Positions 1 through 11,256 of a stretch of DNA of 64,000 nucleotides are shown in pieces. The DNA is from Chrysophaeum taylorii (lineage: Eukaryota > Sar > Pelagophyceae > Pelagomonadales > Pelagomonadaceae). The stretch spans positions 1 through 64,000 of the forward strand of contig JAQMWT010000099.1 in the NCBI GenBank assembly GCA_029834535.1, given 5' to 3'. The notes below the pieces were generated by a model. The model was given only the letters and a program-made list of their open reading frames with translations. It made no database searches and was not told the DNA's origin. Made by a program: the position numbers and the translations under genes. The first letter of the stretch is position 1, and every line of letters begins with the position of its first letter.

Positions 1-1484
1 AGTCTGCTCGACGATCTCTTTCCACAGCATGCTGTCTGTCATCCAACTTCTCCAACTTGGTACTGGCTGAGATGACACCACCCCTTTTGTTTGTCATCAC
101 CACATAAATGTCGCCAATCTCATCCATGCCACACTGATTACTGTGTCGATGTTGTTGACGGTTCCTGACCTACCTCTGTGGCGACTACCAATCTAGGAAA
201 GATGGATCTGCATCGCACGCAGGTATTCACTAGGCCAATCACTGTCATGGCCCATCCACCACCCACGCCCTTCTTTAAGATCGTGGATGACATAAGCCAT
301 TCCTAAAACGACTTTCGCTATCCCAGTATGCCCAAAGATTGGATCCGGGTGTTCCCGATCCTCCACCTGTTCCTAAAAGTTGACTTACTTTCGCACAGGT
401 TCTGTTCAGCTTACGACTGACCTGAAACACCAATACAATTTGCTTGCGCCTTCACTCACGCAGGCTCACGAGCAACGCACGCCCTGTTCAATCCTGAGTG
501 TACTTACCATCAGTGTGTTTCAAAACGCTCCTTGGAACCACTGCCACATGCAACTAATCCCGCTGTCAAGGCTTTTTACCATCCTCTTACGTGTTTTTGC
601 CAGATTGCACACTAACTCTCCACTCCTGTGTCCTATTACATAACCGTTGAAACTGACCAACCGTCACATGTGGTTACTACTTACAACTCATCAACATCAC
701 ATAATATCTACTTCTAACCGGCGGCCACCATTCTGACGGCAACCTCACCATAGAAAACTCGCCACCAAATATCATGCCCATTTGACGCGTTTGGAAGCTG
801 CGCCGTTTACTGCCTCCAACGTCCCCCGCGACAGAGACAGATCTATATTTGCCGTTATGGGTTACTTGTGGATAATCCTCAGCCCTTCCTCAAGTTGGCT
901 CCGCTGCCGCCTATGGCACCGCCATACAGCTCTTGTCCGGATGTTTTTGTTAATGCCTGGCTGCCTTACTTACAAGGCCACCGACGCTCTTTCGACTACA
1001 AAGATTCTCATTTTGTCTGGAGATCACACTTATCTCATAGTCGCTATATAGGGTATCTTCGTGGAAGTGACCGCAAACTCGGCTCTAAAATCCACTCCAT
1101 GCTTGCTCCATTGCCCACCGTCCGAGGGTATCAACATTATCTTACTCGACCCTCGCAACGGGAAATACGCTATCCTACTCGACCGGGATTGATTCGTGCT
1201 AACAACCACACCAAACAACATCGTCCTACGAAGATACTTCGCTACTTGTGATGATGAGGATGCACCTCCAAGTGACCCTGCTGCGCACCAGGATGACGAC
1301 GCACCTCCTCCTGCCTTGACACCGAACTGTTCGATGTTCGGCGCAAACGTCATATCCCCGCTCATCCTCGCCCGTCCTTCTTACACACGGATCTGCTGAA
1401 ATACCTCAACGCCAAAGAACGCCGCCTGCGCCACCGGTGCACCACTGCCCGACAACGGCAGCCAAGGCCCCCAACGCGCCTGCT
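1..1484. other. Unassigned accessory DNA upstream of copia-like pol
   Basis: No ORF here has a recognisable domain. The base composition is lower in GC than the gene blocks and matches the copia-like element that follows, so this is probably the decayed gag/protease part of that element. I could not find a DTGA-type protease motif or a clear LTR end. Confidence 0.3.
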
Positions 1485-2330
1485 TGCCCTGGCTTTCTGC
1501 CGACCCGCTATCGCGACTTATGCACCGACTGCATCGCGCACAACAAGCGCCACCCGCACAAGCACTTCAATCCGACCGCCCTTTGAGCAAACTCACAAAG
1601 CCGCGAAGTCGGGCGTGACGGCGGCTATGTGACAATCCCATCAGAATGGGAGGCTTCACACATATTATTGTATTCATGAACTTATTCGAAATTTCTCTTG
1701 GTGTACTTTACACGCACCACCAACGCCACGGAGTTCACTCGCTCTGGACTTTGTATGCGCTACTTTGTCGTACACAACTCAACGTGCACATGCGCACCTC
1801 TTCTCTGATGCCTTCAAGCCCTATTTAGCCAGCACATTACCGCCCCGTCGTCGATGTAGGGCATTCAGCTCATCGCTTTCCTGCCGTATGCACCACTTTA
1901 ACTTTGAAGTTGAGTCAGCCATCGGCTTCATCGCCTCCGCCTCCTCAACTCGCCTTCGTTCTCTCCTTAATGCTCATTATCGTGGCTCAAAGATCGTGGA
2001 ACCAGCCATCATGTTTCCCTGGGCGGTAATACACACCATCCAAAGCTACAACCTTCTCCAGAACGCCACGCTCGAGCGCATTCACCATGCATGCTGAGTC
2101 CGACGCTACTCTACAATCAACTGAGCACCCCCCAGCGACATGCTCAAGATTCGGCGCTGAGTGCCTCTATTGGAACCCCACGCAAACCGTGCTGCCGCAA
2201 ATACTTATCTTGTTGCGCCAACGCAAAACCCGCTCGTCTCCCCGCGTGTTGACCATATTGCCGACGTCGTCCTCAACCCTGAAAACGGACAAATCCGTGT
2301 TTCGTCCAAGCTGCAACCTTCACATGCTCC
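1485..2330 (+). pseudogene. Copia-like integrase remnants
   Basis: A 33-codon open stretch at 1485-1586 ends in LCTDCIAHNKRHPHKHF. This matches the C-x2-C half of the HHCC integrase finger, which in copia elements reads like LC..C...K..R.PF. Around 2130-2180 one frame reads RFGAECLYWNP, similar to the copia motif that follows the integrase core. Further on, VVLNPENGQIRVSS resembles the section before the linker. These pieces lie in different frames, so the integrase is dead. The assignment rests on short motifs plus position directly upstream of a clear copia RT. Confidence 0.45.
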
Positions 2331-3265
2331 AGCATCCTACCCTGATCCTGAACTTGCTCCTCCGCCTCACGCTCCTCCCGCGCCTTCTCGCTCACACCCC
2401 ACGCTGCTATTCAAGACCATTCCATTCAGAGGGGGCACGGACACCCATCCTCAGAGGGGGCACTCTCCACCTCCCTCAGCTCCTTCTTCGTCCCCTGCTC
2501 CTGCTTCTCCTCCTCTTCCGACGCTCCAGTCGACGATTCTGGCTCTATGCCACCGCCGCCCCTGCTTCCTTCTTACAAAGACCTTTGCACAAGATGACCA
2601 TTCTTGTCCCAGGTTCCAAACAACCTAACACCCGCAAGGCAACCTCCATGAAAAATATCCAAGCCCGGCTGCAAGCGTCTACTATTGGTGCTTACAAAGC
2701 CGCTGGTGGCAAACTCGCCGATTTCCGCTGGGATCTTCGCCACCACTTTCACGTTCAAGTCTCCCGCCCTCTCCGCCCTTCATGTCAATGGTGGTATCCT
2801 CTGGTCTGCTATCTGCGCAGAGGGGAACATGCGTTGTTAGCTCGTCTTCTTCTCCCGGCGCACTGCTTACTTGCCCGTTACCCTCACGTCGATGATTACT
2901 TCGCCCACGCTAAGTGCGCATCCAGCATCCCAGCCGCAACCTTTCTAACTGCTGATGGCCACCTACGTGCCCCATTCCTCAACCCTTAGCTGCGTTCACT
3001 GAGCACGCTGCTGCCTTTGGCATCTCTTTTCATCATGTATGCACTTACGTATCTGGCGCCGACCAGCTTTATCGATCACAACTCCTCCGAGTTTGGCGCT
3101 AATTCTGCATCTCTGTCTGACTTGGAGGAATACCTTCTGGTCTCTACAGAGTATATCACCCAGGTCTTACATGCCGACCCTACTATCCATATTCAACTGG
3201 AATCTGCTTCATCCTCCTACTGACGCTGTTTCTGCTTATCCCGAAGTCGCGCACACTGCCTCGAC

Positions 3266-3286
3266 GACCGCAACGTCGTTAAACTA
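3266..3286 (+). repeat. 21-bp direct repeat, copy 1
   Basis: Exact 21-bp match (gaccgcaacgtcgttaaact plus a) to 5163-5183. The two copies bracket the RT/RNase H part of the copia-like element, one before RT and one just after the pol stop. Confidence 0.8.
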
Positions 3287-3339
3287 TAGTTCACCAGCCA
3301 CTGTTGGTCCTGACGAATATAAGGTCCAAGAAGCGGACG

Positions 3340-5145
3340 TTTCCATCGACGAATATAAACTTAAGTGCCTCCACGGTATGTCGCCTGAAGACAGGCACGT
3401 CTACCTCAAGGCCATCGCCAAGGAACTCCACGACATTATCCGCTTTGGCTGCTTCAAACTTCTTTACCCGACGGTGTCTCTCGCCCTATTGACAGCAGGA
3501 TGGTGCTGAAGATTAAAACAGACTCTGCAGGCAAATACGTTAAGCACAAGGCTTGCCTCGTGCTACGTGGCTTCCTAGCGTCCATTGGCGCCGATTTCTT
3601 TGGCACCTTCGGCCCAATGGCCACAATGACCGCAATCCGGGTACTACTGGCTATTGCAGCATACAAGCAATTGCCTGTCTACCACGCAGACGTCCCGAAC
3701 GCCTTCGTTCAGTCTGACATTGATGCCCGTCTATGTTCAGTTACCAGACGGCATCGCTTATCGACCCCGATGACGCTAAGTACAAGGGCCGACGCCTACC
3801 GAAACTGCGGAAGTCACTATGGACTTCGGCAATCACCATTTCTTTGGAACAAGAGATAGACGCTTCTTCCGTAGCCTTGGCTAAGCGACTGCATTCGGAC
3901 TCTTGCCTATATGCTCGAGTATCCGCACATGCTAAGTTCGTCGTATGCAGTCTGTCTGTAGACGACATTGTTATTGTGTCCAATGATGACACTCTTCGTA
4001 CTGTGTTACAGGGTGCCCTTCACAAACGGTATGCTGTAGAGCAGTTTGAACCTGTCCATACCCTCCTAGGCATGCGTGTGTGTCGCACATCTGATGGATC
4101 CATCTCTCTGGATGTGCAAGCCAAGCTTGATGAACTCTTCGCTGATCACCCTGTCTTGCAGCAACTAACTCCGCTTAAATATCCTATGTCATCGTCCTTC
4201 AAGTATAAAGATGGCACTCCCAGCTCTGAAACAGAGTTGTACATCAACTCGCACTTTGCCACCCTCCTTGGCAAGCTGGTGTTCATGCAAGTGGCCTGCA
4301 GACCTGACTTCTCGCAAGCCTTGGGCAGATGTTCGCGTGGTATGCATGCACCCACGTATGTTCACGTCCAAATGCTAGAACACCTGCTCCGCTACCTGGG
4401 GAAGCCGGAAAACCGCTCACTTCGCCTCTGGTTCCATCCTAAAGGTAATGCTATTGAAGCTCACCTTCGCACTGTCTCCGCAAATAGAATCGATCTCTCC
4501 ACTGTGGTTGACTACCAACCGCAGGATGTATCCACTGGACAGTTTGATCCCTTAGTTGCCATGGTTGACGCGGACAACGCCCCTTCCTTAGCACAGGAAG
4601 ATAGGAAATCTACCACCGGGTTTGTCTTCTATCTTTTCAACTGCCTTATTGGTTGGAAAAGCAAGCTTCAACCGATTGTCTCCTGCTCAACTCACGAAGC
4701 TGAGTTGATTGCCCTCAGTATTTGTGCTGATGAAGCTGTTTGGCTACGCAAGCTGCTGTTGGAACTCTCCTTTGTCGTCAACCCCACCTTCTACGTCAAC
4801 AATGTTAATGGTGATAACACCGCTGATCCTGTTGATTTCGATGACAATGACAACCCAATTGCTGAAGATATGCGCTTCGTCAGAAGCCTACCTCTCTTGT
4901 CTGACAATGCTGCTGCTGTTCACACCTCTAATAACCCAGATGGATCATCTCGCTCCACGGCACTGTCGACCAGATGGTTTAAGATCCGTGAGTACATCTC
5001 GCTACAGAAAATTCGAGTCCATCATGTTCCCGGCAAGCTAAACGTGGCTGATGGTTTTACAAAGCCACTTGCTGCTGAGTTCTCCACTTTTCGTTCTCTA
5101 CTCGGTATGCATCATGCCTCTGACGACACGCCTTTACAGCATTGA
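3340..5145 (+). pseudogene. Copia-type reverse transcriptase and RNase H, frameshifted
   Basis: Three frames together give a near-complete RVT_2 domain. The first, ending about 3470, has SPEDRHVYLKAIAKELHDII. The second (3500-3859) has VLKIKTDSAGKYVKHKACLV and the region around HADVPNAFVQ. The third (to 5145) has the catalytic LSVDDIVIVS box. The third frame continues into the copia RNase H signature SCSTHEAELIALS and ends with HHVPGKLNVADGFTKPL, the usual copia C-terminus. In a live element this enzyme copies the RNA into cDNA. At least two indels break it, although the third segment (about 430 codons) is intact. Confidence 0.88.
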
Positions 5146-5162
5146 AGATGCCTAACCCTAGT

Positions 5163-5183
5163 GACCGCAACGTCGTTAAACTA
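5163..5183 (+). repeat. 21-bp direct repeat, copy 2
   Basis: Second exact copy of the 21-mer at 3266-3286, 18 bp after the RNase H stop codon. Confidence 0.8.
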
Positions 5184-7190
5184 GCCCTGGCCCTACCTTC
5201 TTTTGCCACATTTTTTTTTGTACGCGTGTGAGTGTCGCTCATGTCCTTTTTCTTGGCACTCCCGTGGCCGCGGCATCTCCACAGTCGTTCGAAGGACAGT
5301 CCCACGCTCGCTCTCCACGGCCGAACCTTCTCCCAGGTTGTCGCAAAAGCGACTACCCATGACTGCTGCTACTGCTGCCCCACAGGCTGCTGCTGTTGCA
5401 CCGACACCAGCCGAACATATCTCACCTCAATCGCTAACGCACCAGGACGGCCTCAGCATGGACTATGCTTTGTACGAACGAGGAATCTCTCTCCTTGAGA
5501 ACTTCCGAGTCCCTGTCACCCCATTTCTCTCTTCTTTTATGCGAGTGGAACTGACCACATTCATATCCATGCGCTTACCCATTACTATACCTTGGGAAGC
5601 TGCTCCTGCTAATGCTTCTATTGGCTGCTATAGAGGCCCCAAACGCGAACGTTTCATTTTGTCGTCCTTTTGTACGCAATGCCTCAATGATCTTGGACAA
5701 CCGACTTTCCTCGTCTCGACCACGTACAGTTCCAAGGCACAAACACCTCGTGAACTCCCCACCGAAGTGCTGAATCACCCCAACACGGACGACCATAAGA
5801 AGAATGGTCACATCCCCATCTTGCTATTACTATGGGTGTGTGCTTTGCTTGCCACAATACTGATCAGGTGCCTATACAACCTACCGTATGTGCTCGCCAT
5901 GATCCTTCCATCCTTCTGATGCGCGCTCAGCTGGTCTTATACGCGCGACCGCTCATACGCATCTATCGTTTGCCAAGGGCGTCTACACCGTAACTTTGAC
6001 AAAACACTTGTTAACTTGGTCTTATCATCCCGAACATATCTTAACAGATCCCTTGAATTCTCACTACTTCGCTACACATGCTCTTCCATCGACTCCTTCT
6101 CATTAATACACCGCAGATGGCTACAAAAGCTCTGAATTCGCAACTTGGCAACTTTCTCGTGCGACCACTCGTTCGAAACATCTCGCACAAGCTCAGGCTA
6201 AGCCACATCCCCCATCTTTGCCTATGGTGTGTGTACCCACTGTTGCCCAACGTGGTCACAACTTGTGACGAGCTGGTCACGCGCGACCCTCACGCATCTA
6301 TCGTAACTACTTACAAGTACACGCCAACCCTACTTGTTATTGGTCTTCCCATCGGCCCCTACGGCCATTCACTGAGCTTCATACCTTGAGCAGCACTTGT
6401 CAACAAGTCTCTGCTCCTTAAACCTTGACCACTGTTGCCTTCAACGACCGTATCATCCGATGACAAACCGCTTCTCTGGATGTAATGCTTCGGACAACAC
6501 CAACTTCTTGTTCAAACGTGTACTTTTGACACTTGACGCCCCCATCGTTAGCTTTTGCTGATTCACGCCTTGCGTCAACAAGGACCTGCCTCCTATCTTC
6601 ACGCGTCCGTTCGCCGAGTCCAGCTTCTTGAAAACCAACTGACACCTACACTTTTGCCATCCATACTGAATGCTCTACTTGCACTCACTAACTTGACACC
6701 ACATCATCATGTTGGTGTTCACCACCTTACAGCAAAGCTGACGATGATTCCAACACTCTCGAACCGGTAACAACTAACGACATCTACCACCTCACCTCAG
6801 ATAATCCTAACACACTGTCTGTCGTACCTGTGTTTCGTAATGTTCTGTTCAAAGGGTCAAATCGACTCTCAGCTCCACCAAGTCCAAGCCCTAAGACCCC
6901 TTCTATACTCTTGATGCTTCGTATGTGACCTCTGCCAACATCAAGACTGTATTCTCCGTTTTCTTTCCGTCATCATCATCTTTCTCAAGAGATGTTCTAT
7001 AGTCGCACCTTGCGCTTAAGACATCTCGAGGGGGTGCAGAGAAATCTGCTGCCTCTAGCCCTTATCCGTCCGTTGAGAACGTGATCTCTTCCTTACCCTT
7101 CTTCTTGCTTTCTACACAGTGAATTAGTCCTCTGATATGTGCTCAAGCTCATCATCATGGTCTAGCGCGCCCCGAGGTATGTAGCACTAT
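5184..7190. other. Unassigned DNA between the two retroelements
   Basis: The longest open stretch (5359-5919 from its first internal ATG, + strand) begins MTAATAAPQAAAV and has no recognisable domain; it could be a gag-like remnant of another element copy. At 7026-7036 the sequence ctcgagggggtg looks like a polypurine tract followed by TG, as at a copia 3' LTR start, but there is no second LTR copy to confirm it. No cellular gene was recognised. Confidence 0.3.
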
Positions 7191-7194
7191 ACAC

Positions 7195-8640
7195 TTAACC
7201 TTTCTCGTGTAGTTCTAGATGCCGCCTGTCGTGTTCTGTGGATATAGGGAACATACCTTTCATTCCCCGAATTAAATACTTCCAGACGTTCATGATGAGA
7301 CGGGATGGTTTCCCAGGTGACTTACCGCTGCATGCTAAATGCTCTGCAAAAGGTCCGAACAAATCCATACAAAGGACGGCGCAATCACCATCATACACCG
7401 GTTGCTGAAGTAGACCTGCTTTCTTTGGTTCAGGCGTACGAGCTTTCTTGCACACTATGCAACCAGCAATATAAGCACCCACCTCATTAGACATGTGGTG
7501 CCACCGAAAACGTTCAAGTATCGACTGCACTGTACTTTGACGACCCATGTGACCACCATTGAGAGGTGTGTCACGGTACAATCGGATGATGCGCGTCCGT
7601 AAAGTTCGGGGTGCGACTATCATCGGGTGCAAGTCAGGTGCGGCACGGTAGAGAACTCCTTTCACCACATGATAGCGATAATTGGCTCCGTACCGACGAA
7701 AAGAGTGGCTCTGAGCCATGCGATAACGAATGTCCTCGCATGTAGCATCAGTGATCTGCTCTTTGGCTATCTCTCCCAAAGTCAAATTATCCGGAATCTT
7801 GTCGATGTACACTTGGTAATCATCGGCATCACGGAAAATACTAGGCTGGGTCTGCAGACGTTGCTTCTGACGTTGTTTCGTAGCATGAGACGTGACCAAT
7901 TGCTTTGGATCATTGAGGTCCTCTTCCTCTTCCTCCACAGGCAACTTAGTCGTAACAAACGACAGAATGACATGGCACCCAGGTAAAGGTACTCCTTCAT
8001 CATCGACAGGGCGAGGAATTTCTTGGCACACTAGATACGCGTGGTTCAAGGGTTCACCAAACTCGTCCGTCTCGATGACATGATCTATAGGATTGCGAGA
8101 GAGACAGTCAGGGATGCTCATTCCCGGCGACTTCCCTTGTTTGTAACCCAATTCAGGATCAAAGTTGGCGAGCCGCATCGCCCATCGAGCCAACTGCCCA
8201 GACGAGTGCTTCGCCTTTCGTAAAAACGTCAAGTTGCGATGATCCGTTTCAAGGATCGTCTTGTGACCTTCGATATAAGAGCGGAAATGCTCAAGAGAAA
8301 GAATAACTGCCTGTAGCTCTAGCCGGCGAGGCTCATAGTTCCGCGTCTCTTTCGGCGCAGCTCTGCTCCAATACTCAATTACTCGTTCCTCTCGTGTCAC
8401 CTTGCCGGTTTCGTCCTTGACTTCCACGAGCTGAAAAAGATACGCGCCCAGACCATCCTTGGAAGCATCCGAGCGGATCTGAAAAGGAAGATCGTATTCA
8501 GGATGATAAACTCCGCGAGAGTCCACCAAAGCTTCGATGATCGCGTCCCATGCCTTTTGGCACTCAGGCGTCCACTCAAACTTAACGCCTTCAAGACACA
8601 ATCGACTAAGTGGCTCCACAATCTTCGAATAATTCTTCAC
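7195..8640 (-). pseudogene. Gypsy-type RNase H and truncated integrase
   Basis: The N-terminal part (NYSKIVEPLSRLCLEG, then FEWTPECQKAWDAI) is the RT connection found in gypsy pol. RNase H follows with IRSDASKDGLGAYLFQ, ELQAVILSLEHFRSYI and ETDHRNLTFL, all typical, and the tether ends near PDCLSRNPID. The integrase zinc finger reads HMGRQSTVQSILERFRWHHM then CIVCKKAR. The first catalytic-core Asp lies in MDLFGPF. After that the sequence departs from the family and stops, so the DDE core is incomplete. The join to the upstream RT frame is out by one base near 8660, where the usual segment before NYSKI is split between frames. Confidence 0.88.
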
Positions 8641-9962
8641 ACATCGGCGGCAATAGTGCTCATGCCAATGAAAGATCGAATCTGGGTCTTCGGGGACGTA
8701 TTAGGCAACGTACCGGGAATCGGCATCTGCTGCAACGCTTCTGACGTCTTGGGATTCGGCTTCAAGCCCTCCGGAGTCGAAACGTGTCCCAAAAACTCGA
8801 TTTCATCCTTGAGGAGGTGGAACTTCGAAGTTCGAACACTATATCCTCGCTGCGCTAAATGGCACAGCACTTCAATCAAAACTTGTAAATGTCGATGGAG
8901 TTCATCCGATCCTATCATAATATCGTCGACAAACGCGACCAAGTCCTTATACATCCATGTGGACAAATCGCTAGCCATCTGCTTACAAAAGAGAGCTCCT
9001 GCTGTTTTTACTCCTAGAGGCAAGCGCAAGAAACTATGGGCTCCAAGTGGACTAACCATCGTAACGGCGTCCTGAGCAGCGGCGTCCAAACGTAGGTTAT
9101 GATAACCCCATCGAATATCAATGCACGTCCGCCAACGGCGCATGGCAAGAAAAGCCAAAGCATCATCTTGACGAATATTCGGCCAACTGTCATTGACTAG
9201 CTGATCATTGAGCTGACGCAAGTCAACTGCAGCACGAAAAGCATTCGACGTGCCGGCCTCTGCTCCCTTCTTAGGCAGCATCAGTACAGGGAATCCCCAC
9301 GGAGAGTTCGCCGGTCGGATGACTCCATCGCGACACCACTCAGGGATCTGCCTTCTGAGACACTCGAGCTTAGCTGGCGTCAACCTATAAGGCGTCATCT
9401 TGGTCGGTCGTGGGTTTGCGTCTTTAAATCGTAGAGAAACCGGTGGCGAGTCCACGGGCCTCATAATCGGATCAAAAAAAGCCCACGCGCATTGCACGCA
9501 GTGGCTCAACATCATCTTCGCATCTTCATCCAGATGCGGGTTGTCAGGAATTCCCAGTTCTCGAACAGCCTTTTCGACTTCTCCCTTCGTCGGAATTACG
9601 ACTTTCATCGCCTCATTGTCCTTGACGTGCTCAGGAGTCTGCGGTAACGGTACACCGTCCGCATCGCGCGGCGCATCCTTCCATGGCACATCGAACTTTT
9701 CTTCGTACTTGAACCTCACCTCGGGGTGGCTCTCATTGATCTTTTCACCATTGACGCGCACATTCGGCTTGCTCCTTACTTTCGGCTCCTGTTCAGGTTC
9801 AGGATCCGGTGGAACGTCCACTTTTGATTGTCGGGGGGGGGGCAGCAGAAAACGCATGAGCCGTCCCCGGCGCATCTGTTGGAAGCGGAAGCATAGGGGC
9901 TTCTGGCGGTTCCCAGTTAGTGGGATCCTGGAGATCATCTTTTGACACCCACTTAACGACAC
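8637..9962 (-). pseudogene. Gypsy-type reverse transcriptase
   Basis: The fingers and palm of a Ty3/gypsy RT are intact: PYRLTPAKLECLRRQIPEW, SPWGFPVLMLPKKGA, AAVDLRQLNDQL, the first catalytic Asp in CIDIRWGYHNLRL, FLRLPLGVKTAGALFCKQM, and the catalytic FVDDIMIGS. It ends at FIGMS with a premature stop caused by a one-base shift relative to the RNase H ORF. At its 5' side it overlaps another frame, and the switch falls at a run of nine C (coding strand; G run at 9833-9841). In an active element this would be continuous with the downstream RNase H. Confidence 0.92.
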
Positions 9963-10188
9963 CTCCCGGGCGGGCCGGTTGGCAGCCGGAACGTTCGCAG
10001 TGGGACGGGGTATGGCCGGGGGGCGAATACGGAAGGTTATCGACGAGTTGGTTGTCAGTCACATCGCGGTCTCCTCGTCGCATGGCGACAAGCTTGATGG
10101 TCACTCTCCGCCGACCGACCTTTCGGCGCTCCTCGTCTACAGGCCCGTGATTCCGGGCTGGCTCCTGTCGGTCCGGCCTGGCTCCCAT
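9799..10188 (-). pseudogene. N-terminal part of the gypsy pol ORF
   Basis: A 129-codon frame starting MGARPDRQEPARNHG. It runs into the RT frame across the homopolymer run at 9833-9841, where the first frame is lost and the RT frame (LPPPRQSKVDVPPDPEP) takes over. Its ATG lies inside the 46-bp repeated module at 10177-10222, directly after the methyltransferase stop codon. No domain is recognised; it is Arg- and Pro-rich. Confidence 0.5.
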
Positions 10189-10222
10189 GCTCGGGAGAGG
10201 TCTGAAGTTAGTTAGTTAGTTA
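10177..10222 (-). repeat. 46-bp module upstream of pol, copy of the 5' leader module
   Basis: It matches 16608-16653 at 42 of 46 positions. On the coding strand it begins with tandem TAAC repeats, which supply the methyltransferase stop, then CTTCAG and a potential stem CTCCC/GGGAG around the pol ATG. The element therefore carries the same module in its 5' leader and between the methyltransferase and pol. Confidence 0.75.
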
Positions 10223-11256
10223 ACGACACGAGTACGCGTATTTAACAGCGGAATCTGTACGTGACGAAAGGTGGTGTCGGAGATTCGCAAATACTGCTCA
10301 AAGGATCGATCTGTCGGGCTCGACGCGGCCGGCAGGACTTCGCCACTTTGGCGGAAACTTCTGCCAGAAGTTCTGGTCACGGAGTTGTGCAGATCGACTG
10401 CTAAAATCGCAAGAGTGTCTGGAGGGACGACAGACGCTACATGTTTGAGCGAATCTGTCTTAGACAAGCTAGCCCAATCATGGTCCACCGGCATCGTGAG
10501 CAACTCGGCCGTCATCTCGAGAGTCAAAGGCTGAGTGTCCGAGCGATGCGGTCCCAAACGAAGAGGAACTCGCGTAACGGTGTAAGCCGTATCTGTTGCT
10601 TCTCGGGACGAGCCAAGATTATTCAGCTGGAGCAGGTGGCGTTCATGAGCATAACCTAAAGCTGCAGCAATTTTTTGTTGCATGTTCACACATGTCTTCG
10701 GAGCCTCCTGCAAGTGCAGTGGGTGACTGGAAACCAACAATCGCACGCGAGAGCTCATCAGAGTGGGCGTGATATCATGTAAATTGACGACGTACACGTA
10801 AGGGTGTAAGCGCGCTATATAAGAAATAAGGGACGCCTCCTGTTCAATCAGCCGCATCATGAAGCCAGCCATTTTGCACAGCTTCATCGTCCAGTTAGTG
10901 GCCGTAACACCCCTGCCAACATCTCTGGATGTCAAGTTGCAGAGTGCTGAATGAACGCAGGGTGGAGACGCTATACACATCGACGATGACCATTCCGCTT
11001 CAGGCAAATACGCCTTGATCAATCGGAGGGTCGAGCCATATCGTCCGCAGAGCGTGTGCTGAACCACAGGTATCTTTGGAAAATTCTTCTGATGAACCTT
11101 GTTGGCAGCTGTTGAAGAGTCAAGAGCAAGGACGACTCGAAACGACGTCCCGCACAACTCATTCGCTCGTTGCAGTCCTAAAGTACTTCCTCCGGCGCCG
11201 CTAAAGAGCATCACAACCCTTGCGATACGTAATCGGCACCCAGTGGACTTTTTCAA
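10216..11256 (-). CDS. Retrotransposon-borne cytosine-C5 DNA methyltransferase-like protein
   Basis: A 346-residue ORF with the motif order of C5-cytosine methyltransferases, which transfer a methyl group from S-adenosylmethionine to cytosine in DNA. Motif I is LFSGAGG (17-23), the cofactor loop. A motif II-like ALDSSTAANKVHQKNF follows (44-59). Motif IV SPPC places the catalytic Cys at 100, followed by VHS. Motif VIII is SRVRLLV (169-175). Motifs IX-X appear as QPLTLEMTAELL and later VVPPDTLAILA. The usual Glu of motif VI (ENV) is not seen; the equivalent PYVYVVNL has V-N. The target-recognition part is short. The ORF overlaps the preceding linker ORF by 56 nt and ends just before the repeated pol leader, so it belongs to the retroelement. 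Expression and activity are unknown, and the surrounding element is decayed. Confidence 0.82.
   Translation of the reverse strand: MKKSTGCRLRIARVVMLFSGAGGSTLGLQRANELCGTSFRVVLALDSSTAANKVHQKNFPKIPVVQHTLCGRYGSTLRLIKAYLPEAEWSSSMCIASPPCVHSALCNLTSRDVGRGVTATNWTMKLCKMAGFMMRLIEQEASLISYIARLHPYVYVVNLHDITPTLMSSRVRLLVSSHPLHLQEAPKTCVNMQQKIAAALGYAHERHLLQLNNLGSSREATDTAYTVTRVPLRLGPHRSDTQPLTLEMTAELLTMPVDHDWASLSKTDSLKHVASVVPPDTLAILAVDLHNSVTRTSGRSFRQSGEVLPAASSPTDRSFEQYLRISDTTFRHVQIPLLNTRTRVVN

Larger units (their letters stand above)
1400..5145 (+). mobile_element. Degenerate Ty1/copia-like LTR retrotransposon (pol region)
   Basis: Read on the + strand, the order is integrase zinc finger, integrase C-terminal part, proline-rich linker, copia-type reverse transcriptase and RNase H. 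This is the Ty1/copia order, with integrase before RT. The reading frame is broken several times (near 3.48-3.50 kb and 3.74-3.86 kb), so it cannot make one polyprotein. Outer boundaries and LTRs are not resolved; the 3' end given is the RNase H stop codon. Confidence 0.8.

Noticed and set aside
3266-5183. 21-mers as LTRs of the copia-like element
   Set aside because: Far too short, and the first lies inside pol.
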